17,934 nt of DNA from Nitriliruptoraceae bacterium (GTDB lineage Bacteria > Actinomycetota > Nitriliruptoria > Nitriliruptorales > Nitriliruptoraceae), in the NCBI GenBank assembly GCA_007125475.1, contig SLDB01000235.1, positions 1 through 17,934 on the forward strand. The letters run 5' to 3'. Below the pieces are notes generated by a model, which was given only the letters and a program-made list of their open reading frames with translations, had not been told where the DNA came from and did no database searches. Below are positions 8,919 to 15,165 of the stretch, piece after piece; position 1 is the stretch's first letter, and the number at the start of each line of letters is the position of its first letter. The position numbers and the translations under genes are program-made.

Positions 8919-10400
8919 ATGGACCCGCAGGTCTCGTGGCTGCCCGCAGCCGCCGTCGTCGTGCCGACGCTCACCTCGGCGCTGATCGTCGCGGCACGCC
9001 GTCGCCCGGACGTCCGCGACGGCATCCTCGTCACCGGCGCCGTCGTGACCTTCGCCATCGTCGCGTCGATCGTCCCCCGTGTCGTGGCCGGCGAGATCCT
9101 CACCACCCCGCTTGGACAGCTGCTGCCCGGTGCCGAGCTCCACCTCACCGCCGACGGCATGGGGATGGTGTTCGCGGCGCTCGCCTCCCTGTTGTGGGTG
9201 CTGGCCGGGTTCTACGCCATCGGGTACATGCGTGGCGACCGGGCCGGGAACCAGACCCGGTTCTACGCGTTCTACTCGCTGTGTCTGGCCACCGCCTTCG
9301 GAGTCGCGTTCGCCGGTGACCTGCTGACGTTCTTCATCGCCTACGAACTGCTCACCGTCACCACCTACCCCCTGGTCGCCCACAACGGCGACGGCAAGGC
9401 CCTCACCGCCGGGAGGACCTACCTGGGGTACCTGCTCAGCGGCGGGGCGCTGGTCCTGTTGGGGATCGTGATCGTCTACGCCACCACCGGCGAGTTGTCG
9501 TTCGCCGCCGGAGGGTTCGTCGCCGGGTCCATGTCCCCGGCGATGACCGGGTTCGTGTTCGCCCTGTTCGCGGTCGGGTTCGGGACCAAGGCCGGCCTGA
9601 TGCCGCTGCACGCCTGGCTGCCGGGGGCGATGGTCGCCCCCACACCGGTGAGCGCGCTGCTCCACGCCGTCGCGGTGGTCAAGGGCGGGGTGTTCGCGGT
9701 CGGTCGCGCCGTCGGGTTCGTGTTCGGACCCGCTGCGCTGACCGGTATACCGGCACAGACGCTGCTGGCGACCGCGGCGGCGATCACGATCGTGACCGCC
9801 TCGGTGATCGCCCTGCGCCAGGACCACCTCAAGCGCCGGCTGGCGTACTCGACGATCGCCCACCTCGCCTACATCGTCCTGGGGTTCGCGCTCCTCACCC
9901 CGGCGTCGTACGAGGGCTCGCTGATGCACATCGTGAACCACGGTGCGCTGAAGATCACGCTGTTCTTCGCGGCCGGTGCGATCCACATCGCGGCCCACAA
10001 GGACTACGTCAGCCAGCTCGACGGGATCGGCAGACGGATGCCGTTCACCATGACGGCGTTCGCCGTCGCCGCCTACGGGTTGGCCGGGCTCCCACCGGTC
10101 GGCGGGTTCCTCAGCAAGTGGCACCTCGTCCTCGGAGCCTACGACGGGGGCCACACCGCCTTCGCCGCCGTGATGGCGTTCAGCGGGCTGTTCACCGCCG
10201 CCTACCTGTTCCCGATCGTCTACCGCGCGTTCTTCCGCCCGCCCCCCGCCGACCACCCGCACGGCGAGGCTTCGTCGTTGATGGTCGCCCCGCTGTGCAT
10301 CACCGCCGGGCTGGCGGTCCTCCTCGGGCTCGGTGACCTCAGCGGGATGTACGCGGTGATGGCCGACGTCGCCGGTGCCGTGACGGGGGGTGCCCGGTGA
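8919..10400 (+). CDS. Mrp-type antiporter D-like subunit, first copy
   Basis: An integral membrane protein (493 residues, about 14 helices) of the proton-translocating antiporter family shared by MrpA/MrpD and complex I NuoL/M/N. Charged residues of the ion channel are intact: Glu143 in AYELLTV (TM5), Lys224 in FGTKAGLMPLHAWLP (TM7), Lys255 in VVKGGVF (TM8) and Lys400 in FLSKWH (TM12). It opens a ten-gene operon. The ATG at 8919 is preceded by GGAGG with short spacing; an adjacent in-frame GTG at 8916 is possible. The stop overlaps the next gene (GTGA). Family membership is clear. Whether it fills the role of the NuoL-like half of MrpA is inference, since no long MrpA occurs in the operon. 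Confidence 0.88.
   Translation: MDPQVSWLPAAAVVVPTLTSALIVAARRRPDVRDGILVTGAVVTFAIVASIVPRVVAGEILTTPLGQLLPGAELHLTADGMGMVFAALASLLWVLAGFYAIGYMRGDRAGNQTRFYAFYSLCLATAFGVAFAGDLLTFFIAYELLTVTTYPLVAHNGDGKALTAGRTYLGYLLSGGALVLLGIVIVYATTGELSFAAGGFVAGSMSPAMTGFVFALFAVGFGTKAGLMPLHAWLPGAMVAPTPVSALLHAVAVVKGGVFAVGRAVGFVFGPAALTGIPAQTLLATAAAITIVTASVIALRQDHLKRRLAYSTIAHLAYIVLGFALLTPASYEGSLMHIVNHGALKITLFFAAGAIHIAAHKDYVSQLDGIGRRMPFTMTAFAVAAYGLAGLPPVGGFLSKWHLVLGAYDGGHTAFAAVMAFSGLFTAAYLFPIVYRAFFRPPPADHPHGEASSLMVAPLCITAGLAVLLGLGDLSGMYAVMADVAGAVTGGAR
9742..9753 (+). repeat. Perfect 12-bp palindrome inside the first D-like gene
   Basis: CCGGTATACCGG reads the same on both strands and includes an ATA isoleucine codon, which is very rare in such GC-rich genes. 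It lies in a loop-coding region (TGIP). It may be chance or a protein or methylase target. Confidence 0.3.
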
Positions 10401-10750
10401 GCCTGTCCGTACGCATCGCCGTCACCGCCGGCCTCGTCGTCGTCGGTGTCGTCGCCGACATCGTCGTCGGTGACTCGACGTTCCCCGGTTACGGCGCCAC
10501 GATCGGGTTGCTGGGATGTCTGGGGCTCTCCCTGATCGCCAAGGGGGCCGTCGGGCCACTGCTGCAGCGCCGGGAGGACTACTACCCCGCCGACACCCCG
10601 CCGGAGTTCCACGACGACCTCTACCAGGCCCATCTGGCCGACCCCGATGCCCGTCACGGAGACGCTCCGGGCGGTGGCCACGTCACCGGTGACACCGCCG
10701 CCGGCGACGACCCCACCGGCGGCGCCGACGCCCCGGGAGGTGGGGCGTGA
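10397..10750 (+). CDS. Small two-helix membrane protein of the mrp operon
   Basis: A 117-residue protein with two predicted membrane helices (about residues 6-24 and 32-53), then a conserved-looking RREDYYP segment at 58-64 and a tail rich in Gly, Asp and Pro. It is not one of the seven canonical Mrp subunits. From memory, small proteins with a 'PG.....G..GC......K......R.EDYY' pattern accompany D-like antiporter genes in other bacteria; I cannot verify this here. GTG 10397 overlaps the upstream stop (GTGA), and its own stop overlaps the next start, so it is translated in step with both D-like subunits and is probably an accessory subunit. The last codons (GGG AGG TGG GGC) also serve as the SD of the next gene. 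Confidence 0.8.
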   Translation: MSLSVRIAVTAGLVVVGVVADIVVGDSTFPGYGATIGLLGCLGLSLIAKGAVGPLLQRREDYYPADTPPEFHDDLYQAHLADPDARHGDAPGGGHVTGDTAAGDDPTGGADAPGGGA

Positions 10751-12453
10751 ACGAGCTGCTGCTGCACCCGGTGCTGCCGTTCCTCGTCGGAGCGGTGCTG
10801 ATCTCGCGCGTGCCACGGCGCGTCGGTCACGTCGTGATGATCGCCGCCCCGCTGGTGGCGCTGGGCCAGATCGCCGCACTCGACACGGGCACCAGCGTCG
10901 GACTGAGTTACCTGCACTACGACCTCGAGGTCCTGCGGGTCGACGCGCTCTCGACGCCGTTCGGCGTGATCTTCGCGATCGCCGGGGTGATCGCCGGCGT
11001 GTACGGGTTGACGGTGCAGCGCCGGATGGAGCGCACCGCCGCGCTGGCCTACGCCGGCGGGGCGATCGGGGTGGTGTTCGCCGGTGACCTGCTCACGTTC
11101 TTCGTGTTCTGGGAGATCAAGGCCGTCGCCAGCACGTTCGTGATCCTGGCGCGGGGAACGCCGGTGAGCGGTCGCGCCGGGATGCGCTACCTGTTCGTGC
11201 ACATCCTCGGCGGCAAGCTGCTGCTGGCCGGGGTGCTGCTGCACCACTCCCAGACCGGGTCGCTGCAGTTCACCGGATTCGAGGTGACCGCCGCCTCGAG
11301 CCTGATCCTGGCCGCCTGCCTGCTCTCGGCAGCGGTCCCCCCGCTGCACGCCTGGCTCGCCGACGCCTACCCGACCGCCTCGGTCGCCGGCACGGTGTTC
11401 CTCTCGGCGTACACCACCAAGGCCGCCGTGTACGCCCTGGCCCGTGGCTTCGCCGGGTTCGAGGTCCTGATCTACCTGGGGATCGCGATGGCGCTGTTCG
11501 GGGTGACCTACGCGATGTTCGAGAACGACATCCGACGCCTGCTGAGCTACCACATCGTCAGCCAGGTCGGCTACATGGTCGCGGCGGTGGGTGTCGGCAC
11601 CGAACTCGCCGTCAACGGCGCTACCGCCCACGCATTCGCCCACATCCTGTACAAGGCGCTGCTGCTGATGGGTGCCGGCGCCGTGCTGCACGCCACCGGG
11701 ATCTCCCGGGCGAACGCGCTGGGGGGGCTGGCCCGGCGGATGCGCGGGGTGTTCGTGCTCTACATGGTCGGCGCCGTCTCGATCGCCGGCTTCCCGCTGT
11801 TCAGCGGGTTCATCTCCAAGGAGCTCAGCGTCGAGGCGGCGTACGGCGAGCAACTGCTGTGGCTGGTGATCCTGATGAAGGTCGTCGCCGTCGGGACGTT
11901 CCTCAGCACCGGGTTGAAGCTGCCCTACAGCACCTGGTTCGGACCCGAAGGCGCCGGACCGTCGTCGAACACCGGCGCCCGCGTCCACGTCGGTGCGGTG
12001 CCGGTGACGATGTTCGTCGCGATGGGGATCTCCGCCGGGCTCAACCTCCTCCTCGGGCTCGCCCCGGGGCTGCTCTACGACCTGCTGCCCTACCCGGTCG
12101 ACTACACCCCGTACTCGCTGGCCAAGGTCCTCGAGACGTCGCAGGTGCTGCTGTTCACCGGGCTGGGGTTCTGGATCCTCCACGAACGCCTCGGCACCAA
12201 GCCGAAGGTCAGCCTCGACACCGACTGGACGTACCGACGCCTCCCCCACGTCGTCGCCAACGCCACCGCCCAATGGCAGGCGGCCGGCGCGACGCCGGCG
12301 GTGATGGGCGCGGCCCTGGTCCGCATCCGGCACGCCGTGGCGAGGCGGTTCGCCGTCGTGCACGGCCCGACACCGGTCACCTCGATGTGGGCACTGGGTA
12401 GCGTCGTCCTCGCCACCTCCGTCCTCCTGCTGCTGATGAGCCTGTCGTCATGA
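10747..12453 (+). CDS. Mrp-type antiporter D-like subunit, second copy, with C-terminal extension
   Basis: A 568-residue membrane protein of the MrpD/NuoM family. Glu123 in VFWEIKAVAST (TM5), Lys225 in YTTKAAVYA (TM8) and Lys358 in FISKELS (TM12) are present. The TM7 motif reads LSAAVPPLHAWL, with Ser194 where MrpD has Lys. About 80-90 residues follow the common core: a polar segment beginning around KVSLDTDWTYRRLP, an amphipathic stretch, and a last hydrophobic helix near the C-terminus. The GTG at 10747 overlaps the previous stop (GTGA) and has a strong SD, GGGAGGTGG. The stop overlaps mrpE (ATGA). The family is certain; the missing lysine suggests a changed proton path or a structural role, which is inference. 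Confidence 0.88.
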   Translation: MNELLLHPVLPFLVGAVLISRVPRRVGHVVMIAAPLVALGQIAALDTGTSVGLSYLHYDLEVLRVDALSTPFGVIFAIAGVIAGVYGLTVQRRMERTAALAYAGGAIGVVFAGDLLTFFVFWEIKAVASTFVILARGTPVSGRAGMRYLFVHILGGKLLLAGVLLHHSQTGSLQFTGFEVTAASSLILAACLLSAAVPPLHAWLADAYPTASVAGTVFLSAYTTKAAVYALARGFAGFEVLIYLGIAMALFGVTYAMFENDIRRLLSYHIVSQVGYMVAAVGVGTELAVNGATAHAFAHILYKALLLMGAGAVLHATGISRANALGGLARRMRGVFVLYMVGAVSIAGFPLFSGFISKELSVEAAYGEQLLWLVILMKVVAVGTFLSTGLKLPYSTWFGPEGAGPSSNTGARVHVGAVPVTMFVAMGISAGLNLLLGLAPGLLYDLLPYPVDYTPYSLAKVLETSQVLLFTGLGFWILHERLGTKPKVSLDTDWTYRRLPHVVANATAQWQAAGATPAVMGAALVRIRHAVARRFAVVHGPTPVTSMWALGSVVLATSVLLLLMSLSS

Positions 12454-13004
12454 ACCCCGTCCGCGCCGCCGTGGTGTTCACCAGCCTGCTGGTGTTCTGG
12501 CTCGCGCTGTCCGGGCGCCTCGACCCGGTGTTCGTCACCCTCGGGGTGATCTCGGCCGCCCTGTTGACCCCGGTGAGCGAGCACCTCATCACCGCGGTGC
12601 TCGGACGGCGCGAGGAACGGCCCCGGATCAACCTGCTCGCCCTGGCCAGCTACCTGCTGTGGCTCGTCAGCCGGATCCCCCCGGCCGGGGTCTCCGTCGC
12701 GGCGACCGTGATGCATCCACGTCGCGCTCCACGCCCCGGCGTGGTCCGCTTCCGCACCGGGCTGAGCTCCCCGGCGGCTCGGACGCTGCTGGCGAACTCG
12801 ATCACCCTGGTACCGGGGACGATGACGATCAACGTCGAGGATGGGAGGTTCACCGTCCACGCCTTCGACCCCCCGTCCACCGCGGACCTCGCCTCGGCGG
12901 CGATGCAACGCCGTATCGCGCGGGTGTTCGGGCTCGAACCCGACGACCCCCCGAAGATGGAGTGGGACCCGATCCACGACGAACTCCCCGAGGACCCCGC
13001 GTGA
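12450..13004 (+). CDS. mrpE: Antiporter subunit MrpE
   Basis: A 184-residue MrpE/MnhE (MbhA-like) subunit of the cation/proton antiporter. It has two N-terminal membrane helices (LLVFWLALSG and the following FVTLGVISAALL), a further helix-like segment near LLWLVSRIPPAG, and the family signature VPGTMTINVEDGRFTVHAFD around residues 117-137, which forms the cytoplasmic domain. Length is slightly above the usual 160-170. The ATG overlaps the upstream stop (ATGA) and the stop overlaps mrpF (GTGA). It contributes to assembly and stability of the complex in characterised Mrp systems. Confidence 0.93.
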   Translation: MNPVRAAVVFTSLLVFWLALSGRLDPVFVTLGVISAALLTPVSEHLITAVLGRREERPRINLLALASYLLWLVSRIPPAGVSVAATVMHPRRAPRPGVVRFRTGLSSPAARTLLANSITLVPGTMTINVEDGRFTVHAFDPPSTADLASAAMQRRIARVFGLEPDDPPKMEWDPIHDELPEDPA

Positions 13005-13315
13005 GCCCGTTCCTGGTCGGCGTCCTCATCGTCATCGCCCTGGTGATCGCCGTGGGCCTCTACCGCGTGCACGCCGGGCCGACGGTGTTCGACCGCCTCA
13101 TCGCCGTCGCGCTGCTGGGGGTGAACGGCGTGGTCCTGCTGACGGTGCTCGGGTTCGCCTTCGACCGGCCCTCGTTGTTCCTCGACATCGCCCTGGCCTA
13201 CGCGATGCTCGCCTTCCTCCTGCCGATCTCGCTGGGTCGCTACTTCGAGCGACGGGTCGACGACGCCGCCGCCGGGCCGTCGATCGACGCGCCGGCCGAT
13301 CACGAGGAGGGGTGA
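13001..13315 (+). CDS. mrpF: Antiporter subunit MrpF
   Basis: A 104-residue three-helix membrane protein of the MrpF/PhaF family. Typical features are the first helix FLVGVLIVIALVIAV, then LYRVHAGPTVFDRLIAVALLGVN, the family signature between helices 1 and 2, and a third helix ending LLPISLGRYFE. MrpF is required for Na+/H+ exchange in studied Mrp complexes. The GTG start at 13001 overlaps the mrpE stop; AGGA lies upstream. The GAGGAGGGG close to the end of the gene is the SD for mrpG. This is the one junction in the operon without overlap (2-nt gap). Confidence 0.93.
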   Translation: MSPFLVGVLIVIALVIAVGLYRVHAGPTVFDRLIAVALLGVNGVVLLTVLGFAFDRPSLFLDIALAYAMLAFLLPISLGRYFERRVDDAAAGPSIDAPADHEEG

Positions 13316-13317
13316 CG

Positions 13318-13656
13318 ATGGTCGTCGTCTCCACGGTGCTGATCACCGCCGGGCTGGTGTTCCTGGTCGTGAGCGCGATCGGGCTGATCGGCCTGCCCGA
13401 CCTCTACACCCGTGCGCACGCGGTGGCGAAGTCGGAGACGCTGGCGCTCCTGCTGATCTTCGTCGGCCTGTACTTCCGTCCCGAGCTCGACGCGGGCGCC
13501 GCGGTGCGGCTCACCCTGATCCTGGCGTTCTCCCTCATCGCGAACCCCACCGCGGTGCACGCGCTGATCCGGGCGGCGAAGCGCAGCGGCGCCGAGCCGT
13601 GGACCGTGATCGACCAGGCGGCCGCCGACCGTGAGATCGACAAGGACCGCGCGTGA
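13318..13656 (+). CDS. mrpG: Antiporter subunit MrpG
   Basis: A 112-residue three-helix MrpG/MnhG subunit. The diagnostic segment IGLIGLPDLYTRAHAVAKSE follows helix 1 (residues about 20-39), and the third helix contains NPTAVHALIRAA. The ATG at 13318 is favoured over an in-frame GTG at 13312, because GGAGG (13306-13310) stands 7 nt before the ATG but only 1 nt before the GTG. The stop overlaps the next gene (GTGA). It is part of the membrane core of the antiporter. Confidence 0.93.
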   Translation: MVVVSTVLITAGLVFLVVSAIGLIGLPDLYTRAHAVAKSETLALLLIFVGLYFRPELDAGAAVRLTLILAFSLIANPTAVHALIRAAKRSGAEPWTVIDQAAADREIDKDRA

Positions 13657-14255
13657 TCGTCCCGCTCGACGTCATCATCTTCACGGTGCTCATCATCACC
13701 GCGGTCCTCGCGCTGGCGGCCAGGGACCTGCTGGCGGCCGTGGCGTTGCTCTCGGCCTACAGCCTGTTCGCCTCGTTGCTGTTCGCCGGGGTGGCCGCCG
13801 TCGATGTCGCCCTCGTCGAGGCGGCGCTGGGTGCCGGTCTCACCGGTCTGCTGTTCATCCTCGCGATCCTGGCAACCACCCGGCACGCCGCCGACCGGCG
13901 GGCCGGCGTGAGCCGGTGGGTCGTCGGCGGGGTCACGGTCGTGTTCCTGGCCGTGATGCTCTACGCCAGCACCGGGCTCCCCGACCGCGGCGACCCCCAG
14001 GCGCCCGCCCAGCTCGGGGTGTCGCAGACCTACCTGCGCAACTCGATGGCGGACACCGAGACCCCGAACGTCGTCACCTCGCTGTTGGCCGACTACCGCT
14101 CCGGTGACACCCTCGGCGAGACGATGGTGATCCTCACCGCGGCGCTCGCCGCCGGCCTCGTCCTCGTCCGCCGCCTCGACACCGACGACCCCGGCGGGGA
14201 CGGCGACACCGACGGTGGGAACAGCGGCCCCGACGGCGGGGAGGTGCCCCGGTGA
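13653..14255 (+). CDS. Fused MbhD/MbhE-like subunit (MrpA C-terminal domain as a separate protein)
   Basis: A 200-residue membrane protein. Residues about 1-75 form three helices of the DUF4040/MbhD type (AARDLLAAVALLSAYSLFASLLF and VEAALGAGLTGLLFILA). The second part (about 85-170) is MbhE-like, with QTYLRNSMADTETPNVVTSL and LADYRSGDTLGETMVI. In bacterial Mrp these domains are the tail of the large MrpA; in archaeal Mbh they are two small genes. Here they are fused to each other and free of any NuoL-like domain. The tail is acidic and Gly-rich, and its last codons contain the SD for mrpB. GTG 13653 overlaps the mrpG stop. Confidence 0.88.
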   Translation: MIVPLDVIIFTVLIITAVLALAARDLLAAVALLSAYSLFASLLFAGVAAVDVALVEAALGAGLTGLLFILAILATTRHAADRRAGVSRWVVGGVTVVFLAVMLYASTGLPDRGDPQAPAQLGVSQTYLRNSMADTETPNVVTSLLADYRSGDTLGETMVILTAALAAGLVLVRRLDTDDPGGDGDTDGGNSGPDGGEVPR

Positions 14256-14689
14256 CCGGCGCCTACCCCTCGGTCGTGGTCCGTGTCGTGTGCGCGGTGC
14301 TCAGCCCGTTCATCGTGATGTTCGGGTTGTACGTGATCGCTCACGGCCACTACGGACCCGGTGGCGGGTTCGCCGGCGGGGTGTTCGCCGCCGTCGGTGT
14401 CGTGCTTCCCCGCCTCACCCTCCCCGAGGCGCTCTCCTACCGGCTGGTGCCACCCATCGTGGGCACGCTCGCCGGAGCGATCGGGATGCTGCTGTTCCTG
14501 GTGATCGCCGCCGTGCCGATCCTCCTCGGTGGTGCGTTCCTGGACTACGGCGCGATCGAGCTCGCCGGCGTCGGCGAACCGCGGGTGCGCTACCTGGGGA
14601 TCCTGCTGGTTGAGATCGCGGTCGGGATCGCCGTGTTCGGGGCGATGGTGCTCATCTTCGACGTCCTCGCCGGAAGGGGACGCGAATGA
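14252..14689 (+). CDS. mrpB: Antiporter subunit MrpB (MnhB domain)
   Basis: A 145-residue four-helix MrpB/MnhB (MbhF-like) subunit. The signature HGHYGPGGGFAGGVFAA spans residues about 31-47, after the first helix. The remaining helices are regular, ending VFGAMVLIFDVLAG. The GTG at 14252 overlaps the upstream stop, with GGGAGGTG a few bases before. The stop overlaps mrpC (ATGA). Its place directly after the MbhD/E-like gene reproduces the domain order at the MrpA-MrpB boundary of standard Mrp systems. Confidence 0.93.
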   Translation: MTGAYPSVVVRVVCAVLSPFIVMFGLYVIAHGHYGPGGGFAGGVFAAVGVVLPRLTLPEALSYRLVPPIVGTLAGAIGMLLFLVIAAVPILLGGAFLDYGAIELAGVGEPRVRYLGILLVEIAVGIAVFGAMVLIFDVLAGRGRE

Positions 14690-15165
14690 TCGAGGTCCTG
14701 GCCGACCGGTACGTCTACCTGTTCGTCCTCGCGTTGCTGGCGATCGGGCTGTACGGCGTGCTGGCGAAGACCGACCTGGTCAAGAAGGTGATCGGCCTGG
14801 TCATCTTCACCACCGCGATCTACCTGTTCTTCATCCACGGGAGCCTGCAGGAAGACGCCACCGCACCCGTGATCGACGAGCGGGGCACCGACCCGGCGCT
14901 GTACGTCGACCCGCTCCCCCACCTGCTCATCCTCACCGCCATCGTCGTCGGCGTCGGGATCCTCGGGGTGGCGCTGGCGCTGCTCGTGCGCCTCTATCGC
15001 ACCCACGGAACGATGGACGAAGGGCTGATCGTCCAGCACCTCTCCGGGATCGAACCGGGGGTGGAGGACACCGCCGCCACCGACCCGGAGCCGGGTGACC
15101 GCGATCCACCCGATGACGGACGCGGCCACGACGGCGGGCACGGGCACGACGGTGATGGGGCATGA
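14686..15165 (+). CDS. mrpC: Antiporter subunit MrpC (NuoK-like)
   Basis: A 159-residue NuoK/MrpC (MbhG-like) subunit with three helices: YVYLFVLALLAIGLYGVLAK, the IGLVIFTTAIYLFFI helix, and a third after the family motif YVDPLPHLLILTAIVVG (residues about 73-89). The core ends near residue 110. The rest is an unusual soluble tail ending in a Gly/Asp/His-rich run (GRGHDGGHGHDGDGA), not typical of MrpC. The ATG overlaps the mrpB stop, and its own stop overlaps mrpD; GGAAGGGG is the likely SD. Confidence 0.92.
   Translation: MIEVLADRYVYLFVLALLAIGLYGVLAKTDLVKKVIGLVIFTTAIYLFFIHGSLQEDATAPVIDERGTDPALYVDPLPHLLILTAIVVGVGILGVALALLVRLYRTHGTMDEGLIVQHLSGIEPGVEDTAATDPEPGDRDPPDDGRGHDGGHGHDGDGA

Noticed and set aside
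10654..12363. 569-codon minus-strand frame opposite the second D-like subunit
   Set aside because: Gln/His/Arg/Gly-rich shadow with no membrane helices or motifs; the plus strand has clear coding signal.
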